The position numbers were made by a program, and so were the translations under genes. A stretch of 56,451 nt of DNA from Photobacterium pectinilyticum (GTDB taxonomy: Bacteria > Pseudomonadota > Gammaproteobacteria > Enterobacterales > Vibrionaceae), in assembly GCF_024357955.1 (NCBI RefSeq), contig NZ_JANEYT010000032.1:1-56451 (forward strand). The letters run 5' to 3'. Positions 34,478 through 44,018 of this stretch are shown here, in pieces; within the stretch, counting starts at the first letter, position 1, and each line of letters begins with the position of its first letter. Below the pieces are notes generated by a model, which was not told the DNA's origin, did no database searches, and saw only the letters and a list, made by a program, of their open reading frames with translations.

Positions 34478-34518
34478 AGTTAATAATGGGGCATCGAAAT
34501 ACCCCGAGTTAACTTTTA
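34478..34518. terminator. Probable bidirectional terminator
   Basis: GTTAA...TGGGG and CCCCGAGTTAAC arms surround a 9-11 base loop, with a T-rich right side. It lies between the converging cupin and FAD oxidoreductase genes. Confidence 0.5.
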
Positions 34519-34531
34519 GTTTTAATTGCGC

Positions 34532-36025
34532 TTAATCGCTCAATTCAAATGAGAATGTTTTTGCTAATGCTTCTGGATAGTCTCGCTCATGGGCGAGCTG
34601 TATAGCATATCGTTCGACATCTATTGCAGAAAGTGACCGCGTCACAGGGAAGCACTGCTCAATGACTACTTCGTTACTTGGTGAGCGAAGCAGCTCTTCA
34701 GATTGTAATTTCTCAACAATACTGTTTGCAGCTGAAAGTGCTGAAGAGGCTTTGACAATCTCGGCGCGGGCATAACGCTGACCTGCAAAGGAGACATCAG
34801 CGGCGCGTAGGGTGATGTCGTCCCCGGGTATTTGCTGAGCACCAAAAAGTGGTTTCCCACCTACGCTGGCTGTTTTGTAGTTAGGGACAAAACGTGACAT
34901 GTGTTTAATCGCACGGGATGAGCGGATGTCGATTTCGCTTTTGTCCCAACCAGACTTTATTTTTCGGATGAAGGTATTTGCAAGTTTTGGTTGTGCGCTG
35001 CTAGGTGTACTCTTTGCGAGGCCTTGCTTGAATAGGGTGATCTCTTCAGTCATGCCATGCAGCTGAAAATACCCATCAGGATATGGAGTAAGCTGCGCCA
35101 TACCGTCCGGTGTACCTCGCTCACCATGGAAGATCACTTCAGGCCAAAAACCTTGGCTATCCGGCCATTGGGTTACATAGGCGGCTTTGAATTCTACCAA
35201 GCGATTTCGTTTTTGTTTTGCCATGTCATCAATTTCACCAGTTTGAAAACCACACGCATTGACTAGGTAGTCGACTTGGCTACGGCGAGTGATGTGATCC
35301 TGCTGAGAATTGTCGTACTGCTGGTATTCAATTAGCCAAGATTGATCGGCTTGCTGCTCTACATGAGTCACCTTGCTTTGGGTATGTACTTGGCTAGTGT
35401 TTAATTTGTCTAATGCAAGGTTAGCTGTTGCCGCTAAACGGAAGACACTCCAACCGTATTCCTGTACCAAAACCAATGGGTACTTAAACTGGTCTAGTTC
35501 GAGGTTTTTAGCGACTGGGATCATCCAATCATCAAAGCGTATCGGTTGAGCGGGCATTGGTTGCGATGATAAAGCCTGTAAATCTTCTTTGTCATAGAGT
35601 TTGAAATACTGATCAGGGTTACCGATAACCCGGTTGGTGGGATCTTCTTTGACTAACTGGCTGTACACTTGTTTTAATTTGCTTAAGCGAGGCAACAAGG
35701 CATTTGGGTCGCCGTTATCATGTTTAGGCACTGCTATTACTGTTGGGCGGATATTCACCGTATGGGGAAACACTTTTAGTGAATCAATTGACTGCTGAAG
35801 TAGGGCGGTACATTGTTCGTCTGATATTTCACGGTATAGATTACCACCAGCATGAAGGTGGCAGATAGGAGGGCCATTAACAAGACTGGTACCTTCCTCG
35901 AAGATCTCTACATTGACTCCCAACTCAGCTAAACGGAGCGCAATAGTTGAGCCTGCTATGCCACCGCCAATAATGCCTACCGAAAAAGAGGTGCGATGAA
36001 TGTGCGGATTAGCTTGTTCTTTCAT
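34532..36025 (-). CDS. FAD-dependent oxidoreductase (DAO family)
   Basis: The 497-residue protein has the dinucleotide-binding GIIGGGIAGSTIALRLAELG at residues 18-37 and an acidic residue at the end of the second strand (EIFEEG). A later GRxxxxD-like region is not clear. LVNACGFQTGEID near the middle is the second FAD-contact segment typical of DAO/FixC-like proteins. Substrate unknown. It is not fused to other domains and is monocistronic, divergent from ompA. The ATG at 36025 has no strong ribosome binding site. Confidence 0.7.
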   Translation of the reverse strand: MKEQANPHIHRTSFSVGIIGGGIAGSTIALRLAELGVNVEIFEEGTSLVNGPPICHLHAGGNLYREISDEQCTALLQQSIDSLKVFPHTVNIRPTVIAVPKHDNGDPNALLPRLSKLKQVYSQLVKEDPTNRVIGNPDQYFKLYDKEDLQALSSQPMPAQPIRFDDWMIPVAKNLELDQFKYPLVLVQEYGWSVFRLAATANLALDKLNTSQVHTQSKVTHVEQQADQSWLIEYQQYDNSQQDHITRRSQVDYLVNACGFQTGEIDDMAKQKRNRLVEFKAAYVTQWPDSQGFWPEVIFHGERGTPDGMAQLTPYPDGYFQLHGMTEEITLFKQGLAKSTPSSAQPKLANTFIRKIKSGWDKSEIDIRSSRAIKHMSRFVPNYKTASVGGKPLFGAQQIPGDDITLRAADVSFAGQRYARAEIVKASSALSAANSIVEKLQSEELLRSPSNEVVIEQCFPVTRSLSAIDVERYAIQLAHERDYPEALAKTFSFELSD

Positions 36026-36360
36026 ATAAATGCGCTTCGTTAAAATACAATGTGTAAGTTACCCGATTCTACTGTGCATAGATCACATTGAAAACCGAAA
36101 AAGAATAGGGTCATTAGGATTGATGTTTTTTGTGGTACTTTTCTATGGTTAACCTGTACTTAGCAACACCATTTTAAACAGGCGTATGGACACGAGCATT
36201 TTATCAAAGAGTTATAGTGTTATGAGGTGATGAATAACGATAAAAAGCACGTTATCTGCTCTTTTTGTTGAAGAATTTTGTTATCTAAATTTGTACAAAA
36301 GCTGTTCTTTGTTCTACACATAATGTGGTAGTGGTAATAATAAAATAAGGACAGTTAGTT
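36026..36360. promoter_or_regulatory. Divergent upstream region of ompA and the FAD oxidoreductase
   Basis: 335 bp without a gene. The ompA side has AAGGACAG before the start codon and a long AT-rich leader. No named operator is visible. Confidence 0.4.
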
Positions 36361-37335
36361 ATGAATAAAGTCTTCAAAGTTCTCCCGCTTGCACTATTGA
36401 TATCCGGCGCTGTTCACGCTGCCACAGACAACCCTTGGTATGTGGGCGCACGGGTCGGTGGTACAACGTTCGATAATCTTGACGGGGTCATTAAAGGCCA
36501 AAACGCCGATAAGGATGATTGGGGTGGTGGTGTATTTGTTGGTTATAACTTCAACTCTTGGTTTGGGTTAGAAGGTGGTTATACCTACTTAGGTCAAGCC
36601 GACTATGGCAGTGATGGGTTTGAAGTTCAAGGTATAGACTTAGTAGGTAAGTTTACCTACGAGATGACTGAATCGTTTGATTTATACGGTAAATTGGGTG
36701 GTTTTGTCGCATTTGTCGATAATGACAATGTTAATGACGACAATAACAACTTGGCAGGGACGGCAGGTGTCGGTGTCGAGTACTTCTTCAATAATGACTT
36801 ATCAGCTCGTGCAGAATACCAGTACTATAACCAGGTAGGTAAAACGGAATCCCCTGGTCAAAGTGATGTGCATTTTTACGGTTTGAGCCTGGTTTACCAT
36901 TGGGGAGCGCCAGCTCCTGTTCCTGTCATCGAGCCTGAACCAGAGCCAATGCCTGAACCTGTTCCAGAAGTGGTTAAAGTTGAAGCGGTTGGCGCTGCCC
37001 TTCCGTTTGCCTTTGACAGTGATGATCTGACTCAGGAAGATATCGACTTACTGCAGCCTGTTGCTCAACAGCTGGTGAAATACCCTGATACTCAACTGTA
37101 TGTAGTCGGTCATACCGATAGCCGAGGTACATTAGAGTACAACCAGAAGCTGTCTGAAGAGCGTGCAGCGGTTGTTGCAGGCTATGTTGGTCAGTATTTC
37201 GGTATCGATAAGAACCGAATTGTTGCCCAGGGCCGTGGTGAGCTAGAGCCTGTAGCCAGCAATGATACTGATGAGGGGCGTGCACAAAACCGTCGTGTGG
37301 AAGTGTTTGTTCCTGGGTTCGAAATGAACCAATAA
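36361..37335 (+). CDS. ompA: OmpA-family outer membrane protein
   Basis: The 324-residue protein has a signal peptide ending VHA-ATD and an eight-strand OmpA beta-barrel (residues about 25-185, with WYVGARVGGTTFD at the start). A Pro/Glu-rich linker follows (PEPEPMPEPVPEV), then the C-terminal OmpA peptidoglycan-binding domain with VVGHTDSRGTLEYNQKLSEER and NRRVEV. It anchors the outer membrane to the cell wall. It is monocistronic with a strong terminator. Confidence 0.93.
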   Translation: MNKVFKVLPLALLISGAVHAATDNPWYVGARVGGTTFDNLDGVIKGQNADKDDWGGGVFVGYNFNSWFGLEGGYTYLGQADYGSDGFEVQGIDLVGKFTYEMTESFDLYGKLGGFVAFVDNDNVNDDNNNLAGTAGVGVEYFFNNDLSARAEYQYYNQVGKTESPGQSDVHFYGLSLVYHWGAPAPVPVIEPEPEPMPEPVPEVVKVEAVGAALPFAFDSDDLTQEDIDLLQPVAQQLVKYPDTQLYVVGHTDSRGTLEYNQKLSEERAAVVAGYVGQYFGIDKNRIVAQGRGELEPVASNDTDEGRAQNRRVEVFVPGFEMNQ

Positions 37336-37354
37336 CCTCGCACAAGGTTTCAAT

Positions 37355-37388
37355 AAAAAATCCAGCATCTTTCGATGCTGGATTTTTA
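37355..37388. terminator. Bidirectional terminator between ompA and sstT
   Basis: AAAAATCCAGCATC / GATGCTGGATTTTT forms a 9-bp GC-containing stem flanked by A and T runs, serving both converging genes. Confidence 0.9.
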
Positions 37389-37405
37389 GTTTTTAACTAT
37401 TGGTA

Positions 37406-38647
37406 TTATACCGCCTTCATATCAGCGGCTTCTAATTTAGCTTCTGCGGCCTTACAAGCAGCTGCAGTAAAGATAACATCGGTTGAGCTGTTCAGAGCTG
37501 TTTCAGCCGAGTCTTGGATAACACCGATGATGAAGCCTACAGCAACAACCTGCATCGCAACATCGTTTGGAATACCGAACAAGCTACATGCCAATGGAAT
37601 AAGAAGTAGTGAGCCACCGGCAACACCAGATGCTCCGCAAGCTGATACCGCCGCAACAACACTTAGTAGAATCGCTGTTGCAACATCAACCTCAATTCCC
37701 ATAGTGTGGACAGCGGCGAGCGTTAGTACGGTAATCGTGATTGCCGCACCAGCCATGTTGATGGTAGCGCCCAGAGGAATTGACACAGAGTAAGTGTCTT
37801 CATGCAAATCCATATCTTTACAAAGCTGCATGTTTACAGGGATGTTTGCCGCTGAACTACGGGTGAAGAATGCCGTAATACCGCTTTCGCGGATACAGCG
37901 AAGAACCAGCGGGTATGGGTTTTGTTTGGTTTTTACAAAAACAATGATTGGGTTAACAACAAAGGCAATCACGGCCATCGAGCCCAATAGCACGGCAAGT
38001 AGGTGTCCGTAGCCGAACAGCGCGTCAAATCCTGTTTCAGCGAAGGTATTGGCAACTAAACCGAAAATACCGATAGGCGCCAGACGGATCACAAAGCGAA
38101 CGATAAGGGTAATGCCGTTAGACACATCGTGGAAAACCTGTTTGGTTGCATCGCTGGCTTGGTGAAGGGCAAAGCCAAGGGCAATGGCCCATGCCAAGAT
38201 ACCAATAAAGTTACCAGACATAAGGGCATTGACTGGGTTATCAACAATCTTGAACAACAACGTATTCAATACTTCGGCAATACCTTCTGGTGGTGTTGCG
38301 CCCGTTGCGCCTGTTACCAGAGTTAAAGTGGTCGGGAAAAGGAAACTCATGGTTACAGCTGTCAGTGAAGCCATTAAAGTACCGAAGAGGTACAGCACAA
38401 TGATTGGCTTCATGTTGGTATGTGCACCTTTCTTCTGATTAGCAATAGAAGAAGCAACCAGAATGAAGACCAAGATTGGAGCAACAGCCTTTAGGGCGCT
38501 GACGAATAAACCGCCGAGTAAGCCGGCTTTAACGGCTGAAGCGGGGGCGAGGAGTGCAAGAAGAACACCGGCGACAATACCAATAAGTATTTGTACGACC
38601 AGGCTTCCATTTGCAACTCGGGCTAGAAAGGGTTGTGTTTGATTCAT
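37406..38647 (-). CDS. sstT: Serine/threonine:Na+ symporter SstT
   Basis: The 413-residue protein is of the dicarboxylate/amino acid:cation symporter family. It begins [23 protein letters not shown], has the serine-rich reentrant loop [14 protein letters not shown] and the [12 protein letters not shown] segment, and carries [17 protein letters not shown] at the C-terminal substrate site. These match SstT closely. It imports serine and threonine with sodium. It is a single gene; its promoter must lie in 38648-38860. Confidence 0.95.
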   Translation of the reverse strand: MNQTQPFLARVANGSLVVQILIGIVAGVLLALLAPASAVKAGLLGGLFVSALKAVAPILVFILVASSIANQKKGAHTNMKPIIVLYLFGTLMASLTAVTMSFLFPTTLTLVTGATGATPPEGIAEVLNTLLFKIVDNPVNALMSGNFIGILAWAIALGFALHQASDATKQVFHDVSNGITLIVRFVIRLAPIGIFGLVANTFAETGFDALFGYGHLLAVLLGSMAVIAFVVNPIIVFVKTKQNPYPLVLRCIRESGITAFFTRSSAANIPVNMQLCKDMDLHEDTYSVSIPLGATINMAGAAITITVLTLAAVHTMGIEVDVATAILLSVVAAVSACGASGVAGGSLLLIPLACSLFGIPNDVAMQVVAVGFIIGVIQDSAETALNSSTDVIFTAAACKAAEAKLEAADMKAV

Positions 38648-38866
38648 AATACATCCTGCATATTTATAGTTTTGACGCTAAGCATTAAATCTCGTTAGCG
38701 ATACTTTTTGTAACAGGAATTCTTGCACATTTCCACTATCTATTGAAGAAACTTTTGCTTTACTTGATTTTAACAACTTGTTTCCGCTTATTGTGAAGTC
38801 TTTAATTCTATTAGGGGCCTAAAAGGTGGGTTGTTAAGAATGGGAGTTTCAAGCTTGCTCTGGATG

Positions 38867-38894
38867 TTAAAAAGCCCACCGTAAGGTGGGCCGT
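38867..38894 (-). terminator. Terminator of the Bat operon
   Basis: On the minus strand GGCCCACC-TTAC-GGTGGGCT is followed by TTTTTAAC, 19 bp after the batD stop. Confidence 0.85.
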
Positions 38895-38912
38895 GAGGGT
38901 AATAAAGTGCTG

Positions 38913-40607
38913 TTATTGCGGGGTTATTGGTGCAAGAGCACTTGACTTATCGTTTACATTTTCAAAGGTATTTTTATTCAGTTTTTGCATGATTAATAGT
39001 GCATCCATCTTGCTGGCTTCTTTTTTCTGGCTTTTATCTTTGCTGTACTCTCGCTGCATGACATTTTGTATGGCCTTGTGCAGCTCGTCATGTAATGGAT
39101 GGTTAGGGGAGTGCTTTAACCATTGCTGGTAGTAGCTTTGCAATTGAATGGGTTGATCTTGCTCTAACGCTTGAATCATGCCATCCACAGGCGAAAGTGG
39201 CTGTTTAGCCTGACCAGATGTAATATTGCGAGGTTGCTGTTTACGCTTGTATTTTTCAAAGAGCAACAATATTAGCGTAGTAAGCCACAGTATGGCTAAA
39301 CACAAGCTCAGCCATGGCCACCAACCACTGTCTCGAATGATTTCTGTTTGAACGGTGTTTTTTTCAGGTGCCGCGTTATCTGATTGCAAAGCTTGTGGCG
39401 GTAAAAAAGCTTGGGTGCTTGGGTCTCCGGGTTGCACATTTAGCACTAAACCATCAATCTTGCTCGTTTCTTGTTTTGACGCCTCTGTGTTCCACCAGTT
39501 GATTGATAAAGCTGGCAGCGTGATTTCACCAGCCTGACGAGGAATAATGACTTGTTTTATGGTCATCGAAGTAAATTCATTGTCACTGCCATACACAGGG
39601 TTTTCATCATAAACACGAACAGAATCTGGGTATTGCAAGTTGAGGTTGGGTAGGGTGCTTTGCTCGGCATTTTTGATTCGCAATGTAATGGTTCGGCTGA
39701 TTGGCTCGCCGACTTTCATTTCGTTGACATCTGGTTGCCATTGCTGATCCAATTCAAGTGCCTCAGTCGGCAGCCATAGCCCTTTGTAGTCAGCTGGCTT
39801 AGCTAAAACCGATAGGCTCAAGTCATCTGCTTGTTGCTCGAATGGGATTTGAAGTGTGGATCCAAATCCTCGGTTGCCCTTGATAAGGTTCCCGGTAAAC
39901 TTTGCACCACGCAGTAAGATATCACCGTCTTTGTTGGCCGTAATTTGATAATCACGAGTAATAATGAGATAACGGCGACCATTGAGTACGGTTTCTACCT
40001 GTCTGTCCTCTCCAACCTGCTTAACATTGAGGCCATCACCTGAAGGTGCTTGCAGTGCCGCTTGGCTCATCTGCTCACCAATTCGAATTCTTACTGTATA
40101 GCGAAAACTTTCACCGACATAGAGTTGGTTTTTGTTACTTTCAGCATCAATCTTTATCTCAGGCTTTGACGGTGTACTTGCTGACTTGTTGGTAGACTTC
40201 ATTACTGTCATCGTAATCGGATCAGTTTGGCTGGCGCCAATACGAAAGCTGGGAATGGTAAACTCACCAATTTCCTTTGCCGCAACCGCTATCTTCCACT
40301 CCGTCTGCCTCGTCACAACACCATTAACAAAGCTGGTACCGCTGCTTACAGACGGTGTGCCGTAATTGAAATGAACATCAAGATTACTGAGATCGAGCGC
40401 GTTAGTATTGACGTTGTCATCAACATTGATAGTGAGCTGGAACACTTCGTTAACACCAACAATATTCTTGGAAACTGTTGCAATAGCTTGAGCTGCGAAT
40501 GAAGGTGATGAAAAGGCCAGAAGCCAGCCCAGAAATAACCCTTTTGACCAATGCTGCCAGCAAAGGGATGAATATCGATAATTGTTAAACATATTTTTAA
40601 TGATCAT
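38913..40607 (-). CDS. batD: BatD-like protein (oxygen tolerance family)
   Basis: The 564-residue protein has a signal peptide (LFLGWLLAFSSPSFAAQA) and several Ig-like beta domains of the BatD type (VGVNEVFQLTINVDD at the start). A membrane helix lies near 440-460 (WWPWLSLCLAILWLTTLILLLF, cited as WPWLSLCLAILWL). The cytoplasmic tail has a helical segment with YQQWLKHSPNHPLHDEL. BatD proteins accompany BatA/B and MoxR and are thought to assist envelope stress tolerance. It is the last gene of the operon, starting 4 bp after the batB stop. Confidence 0.83.
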   Translation of the reverse strand: MIIKNMFNNYRYSSLCWQHWSKGLFLGWLLAFSSPSFAAQAIATVSKNIVGVNEVFQLTINVDDNVNTNALDLSNLDVHFNYGTPSVSSGTSFVNGVVTRQTEWKIAVAAKEIGEFTIPSFRIGASQTDPITMTVMKSTNKSASTPSKPEIKIDAESNKNQLYVGESFRYTVRIRIGEQMSQAALQAPSGDGLNVKQVGEDRQVETVLNGRRYLIITRDYQITANKDGDILLRGAKFTGNLIKGNRGFGSTLQIPFEQQADDLSLSVLAKPADYKGLWLPTEALELDQQWQPDVNEMKVGEPISRTITLRIKNAEQSTLPNLNLQYPDSVRVYDENPVYGSDNEFTSMTIKQVIIPRQAGEITLPALSINWWNTEASKQETSKIDGLVLNVQPGDPSTQAFLPPQALQSDNAAPEKNTVQTEIIRDSGWWPWLSLCLAILWLTTLILLLFEKYKRKQQPRNITSGQAKQPLSPVDGMIQALEQDQPIQLQSYYQQWLKHSPNHPLHDELHKAIQNVMQREYSKDKSQKKEASKMDALLIMQKLNKNTFENVNDKSSALAPITPQ

Positions 40608-40611
40608 ATAT

Positions 40612-42564
40612 TTACCATGAGTTTTCTGTTGCGTCAGGTGCTTGTTTTTCTCTAGCTTGCAAGATGAGCTGAGCACGAATCAGTGCGCTGGTATCGTTGG
40701 GCACCTGTTCTAATTTTTTCAATACGGGATCGCTGGCGGTGACGCTTTCTGGCGTCCCCTCATTTGATGTCGAAGCTGAAATTGAGCTTGGATTGTCACC
40801 ATTCTCTTTTTGATCGCCTTTGGAATTATGCTCAGCTTGTACTGGTTGTTCTTCGGACTGTTCCTGTGAACCAGAGGGTTGTGCATGTTGCTGATTGAGC
40901 TCATTATTTTGATTCTGCTGTGATTGCTCTTGCCCTTGCTGAGATTGACTTTGTTCCTGTTCCCGATCTTGTCGATCCTGCTGGCTACCTTGCTGCTGCT
41001 GACTATCCTGCTGGGAACTATTGGGCTGGTTTGAATGTTGCTCTTGATTGTCTCCAGAATCCGAATGTTGTTGATCCTGTTGATCCGTATTCTGATTTCC
41101 TTCTTGCTTATCTTGTTGGCTGTTTGGTGACTGTTCTTGTTGGTTTTGCTGCTGAGATTGGTTTTGATCTGACTGCGATTGTTGGCCGTCTTGTTGCGAG
41201 TTACTATCTTGTTGCTGCTTCTCTTGTTGCTGTTTTAGTGCTTTAACCAAGGATAAGTTCTTTTTAGCATCCTGATGATCTGGGTTCTGTTCCAAGATTG
41301 ATTGATAAAGTGATTCTGCCTTATCTAACTGTCCAGTTTGTGCATAAGCATTAGCAAGGTTGTATTGAGATTGTTGATCCGAAAGAGGCGAAAGAGTGTC
41401 TATGGCATTTTCATAATCACCTGCACGATATTGAGCTGCCCCTTTCCAGGCTGGTGAAGAAAATTGTTCAGCGGCTTCCGCATAGCTCTCTTGCTCGAAC
41501 AATTCATACCCTAAATTATCACTGTTGGTAAAGGGTGCAGACCAACTGGCCGCAAAGGCGTGATCAACGGGTGTCACCATTAATACAGCTGCAAAAATAA
41601 TTCCCCGACGGAAACCGAGTAACGCCAGAAGCGCAATAGGAATTAACAGCCAAAAGCCACCGTTGATTCGCTCCTCTAGCTCTTTACTCGCATCGGTATC
41701 GTGATTGCTGATCGGTTTTTCAGTCGCTTTGATGAGGCTATCAATATCGCGGTCTGTTGGCTGAGAAATCTGAAATAGGCCACCAGTCCTGTGTGTCAAC
41801 TCTCGTAATGGGGATACTTCCAGTTTATCTATCACGGTTTTACCTTTGCTGTTAGCCAGTAGTGTGCCATCAGGTAGCCTGATCGGGGCACCTTGGGTCG
41901 TACCAACAGCTAATATAGAAAGCCTATATTGGTTTTCATCGAGAAGTTTTTGAGCTTCTTTACTTTCTGTATTGCTTAGACCATCGGTGATAAGAATAAT
42001 ATCACCTTGCTGGTGGCCCGCTTGCTTCAGCAAGTTGATTGCCTCCTGAATACCCGTTGCTGCATTGCTGCCTTGAATTGGCATAATTTCAGGCGACAGG
42101 TGGGGGATTAAACTTGCAAGTGTCGAACTGTCTTTTGTCAGTGGACTGACAATGTAGCCATCAGCGGCATACGCAACCAAACCTGTGCTACCTTCTTTCC
42201 AGCCTGGTAACAGGTCAAGGGCTTTAAACCGTGCTTGGCTAAGGCGATTTGGTACGATGTCGTCGGCATACATTGAGCGTGACATATCCATGACCAAAAC
42301 GCGCGCCCCTGATAAGCTAAACGCGGGAAGTGGAGACTTTTGCCAACTTGGCCCTGCAAGTGACAGAACAGTCAGAATCCACAATGTGCCGATAGCGGGT
42401 AAGGCTATTCGGGTTTGCGATTTATTTGATAAACCGAGTTTTTCGGCCAAATGGGGGGCGATAAGTCCTTGCTTATGACGCTTTTTAGCTAACCACGGAA
42501 GTAGTAGCCCTAGCGGGATCAGTGCGATCAACCAATAGGGATATAGGAAAGTAAAACTAACCAT
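40612..42564 (-). CDS. batB: BatB/BatC-type fusion: von Willebrand A domain plus TPR with Q-rich tail
   Basis: The 650-residue protein has two N-terminal membrane helices and then a VWA domain with MIDAS motif DMSRSMYADD near residues 93-102. A membrane helix near 300-325 is followed by TPR repeats (YNLANAYAQTGQLDKAESLYQSILEQNPDHQDAKKN, cited as AYAQTGQLDKAESLYQ). The region from about 445 to 600 is almost pure Q, S, N, D and E. It merges what Bacteroides has as separate BatB and BatC. It overlaps batA by 8 bp. The low-complexity tail is probably disordered and periplasmic or cytoplasmic depending on topology. Confidence 0.85.
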   Translation of the reverse strand: MVSFTFLYPYWLIALIPLGLLLPWLAKKRHKQGLIAPHLAEKLGLSNKSQTRIALPAIGTLWILTVLSLAGPSWQKSPLPAFSLSGARVLVMDMSRSMYADDIVPNRLSQARFKALDLLPGWKEGSTGLVAYAADGYIVSPLTKDSSTLASLIPHLSPEIMPIQGSNAATGIQEAINLLKQAGHQQGDIILITDGLSNTESKEAQKLLDENQYRLSILAVGTTQGAPIRLPDGTLLANSKGKTVIDKLEVSPLRELTHRTGGLFQISQPTDRDIDSLIKATEKPISNHDTDASKELEERINGGFWLLIPIALLALLGFRRGIIFAAVLMVTPVDHAFAASWSAPFTNSDNLGYELFEQESYAEAAEQFSSPAWKGAAQYRAGDYENAIDTLSPLSDQQSQYNLANAYAQTGQLDKAESLYQSILEQNPDHQDAKKNLSLVKALKQQQEKQQQDSNSQQDGQQSQSDQNQSQQQNQQEQSPNSQQDKQEGNQNTDQQDQQHSDSGDNQEQHSNQPNSSQQDSQQQQGSQQDRQDREQEQSQSQQGQEQSQQNQNNELNQQHAQPSGSQEQSEEQPVQAEHNSKGDQKENGDNPSSISASTSNEGTPESVTASDPVLKKLEQVPNDTSALIRAQLILQAREKQAPDATENSW

Positions 42565-43522
42565 TACGCTTTCTCATAACAACGATGATGACTGAAAGTA
42601 GTAGCGAAAGAGCCAAAGGAAAACGGAATAATTCCTGACGAGGTCGCCACGTTTGTTGTGCGGTATTAATTGGCTCCAGCTGATCAATCATCTGGTAAAT
42701 TTGTTCTAACTCCTGCGGGTTTCGAGCTCGGAAGTATTGCCCTCCGGTCATTTCCGCAATACGGGTTAGCATCCTCTCATCGAGATCTTGGGAAGGGTTA
42801 ACGGTACGGGTTGAAAAGAAGGTACGTTGCTCCATCTCTTCTGCACCCACACCAACGGTATAGATAGTGACGTCACTTCTTGCCGCAAGCTCCGCTGCCT
42901 CCAAAGGTTCAATCACCCCAGCGGTATTGGCACCATCACTGAGTAAGACAATGACTCGCTGAGGTGCTTCGCTATCAATGAAGGTTTTAGTTGCGATCCC
43001 TAGCCCTTCACCAATTGCTGTACTTTGACCAATGAGCCCTAATACGGTTCGGTTAAGCTGTTGCTGGACGGTGTCACGGTCAAACGTGAGTGGCGTCTGT
43101 AAGTAGGCATGGTTGGCAAATAAGACTAATCCGATGCGATCTCCACTGCGTTTACCAATGAACTGATGAAGTACATTCTTGACGGCCGTTAATCGGTCAA
43201 TGGCCTCATCGTCTTCAGTGATCATATCTTTGATCGACATAGAGCCGGACAAATCGACAGCAAGCATCATATCGCGGTGATCAGGGTTGATCTCAATTGG
43301 ATCTCCGTACCAAACGGGCCGAGAAAGTGCGGTGATCAAGCTAATCCAAGCGGTGGCCATTAAAACAACTAACCAACGGCTAATTATTGCTTTTTGCCCT
43401 AGGCCTGCTGGTAGCTTGGGCAGCCTAATTGCAGAAGGCTGCGCATGAGGCTTACTCAAGAAATAAACGGCGATAGGCAGTGGGAGCAGCAAAAAAGCCC
43501 AAAGCCAAGTAAATTCAAACAT
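42557..43522 (-). CDS. batA: BatA-like von Willebrand A domain protein
   Basis: The 321-residue protein has two N-terminal helices (WLWAFLLLPLPIAVYFL and WLVVLMATAWISLIT) and a VWA domain with the MIDAS motif DLSGSMS near residue 90. GLVLFANHAYLQTPLT and LLSDGANTAG follow. A C-terminal helix is present. ATG 43522 has AAGGAG 7 bases upstream. The upstream in-frame sequence is rejected because it lies inside the previous gene without a ribosome binding site. It overlaps the DUF4381 gene by 8 bp. Confidence 0.87.
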   Translation of the reverse strand: MFEFTWLWAFLLLPLPIAVYFLSKPHAQPSAIRLPKLPAGLGQKAIISRWLVVLMATAWISLITALSRPVWYGDPIEINPDHRDMMLAVDLSGSMSIKDMITEDDEAIDRLTAVKNVLHQFIGKRSGDRIGLVLFANHAYLQTPLTFDRDTVQQQLNRTVLGLIGQSTAIGEGLGIATKTFIDSEAPQRVIVLLSDGANTAGVIEPLEAAELAARSDVTIYTVGVGAEEMEQRTFFSTRTVNPSQDLDERMLTRIAEMTGGQYFRARNPQELEQIYQMIDQLEPINTAQQTWRPRQELFRFPLALSLLLSVIIVVMRKRNG

Positions 43523-44018
43523 TGCCAGACTCCTTGGATACGCCTGGCATACTTTGGAAGTTGGCTTTACGAATCCATTTTTTTGCTTGTTGATAACACA
43601 TAGCAAACTGTTCTTTTTCTAGTGGGGAAGGGGAAAACAGTCCTTGCTGCCAAACATCAGACAATCTGATGAAGCCTTGGTCCTTTTCTTTTAAGTGGAG
43701 ATCGAGAAACGAAAGCCATGATTGCCCTGTTAAGCCTGCGACCTTAGCTCTGGAATGGTATGACATCGCGACTTGACGTAATAACAGGTTGAGTTGATTG
43801 AAATCATTAGGTGATTTCAATGCAGCTAACCGGATTAAGGCCTCTCGTCTGGCTAAGTTTTGACGACGACGTTTGAGAATGGCCAATATCAAGCATGTTA
43901 GTGCGATGACAGTCAGTAGGATTGCGACCCACCATCCCCAAGCTAGAGGCCATACACCCGGTGTTTGTGGTAGGTGGATATCGGCAAGTGGTAACGCAGG
44001 CATTGTTGTTTCAGCCAT
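43515..44018 (-). CDS. DUF4381 membrane protein
   Basis: The 167-residue protein starts with a proline-rich periplasmic stretch and has one membrane helix (WGWWVAILLTVIALTCLILAIL, cited as VAILLTVIALTCLILAIL). A basic helical cytoplasmic domain follows, with RREALIRLAALKS and SWLSFLDLHLKE. This fits the DUF4381 family that sits between DUF58 and BatA genes in MoxR operons. It overlaps its neighbours by 8 bp on each side. Confidence 0.82.
   Translation of the reverse strand: MAETTMPALPLADIHLPQTPGVWPLAWGWWVAILLTVIALTCLILAILKRRRQNLARREALIRLAALKSPNDFNQLNLLLRQVAMSYHSRAKVAGLTGQSWLSFLDLHLKEKDQGFIRLSDVWQQGLFSPSPLEKEQFAMCYQQAKKWIRKANFQSMPGVSKESGNV

Noticed and set aside
40719..41246. ORFs antisense to the Q-rich part of BatB
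   Set aside because: They arise from the low-complexity CAG/CTG-like composition and carry no domain or start signal.
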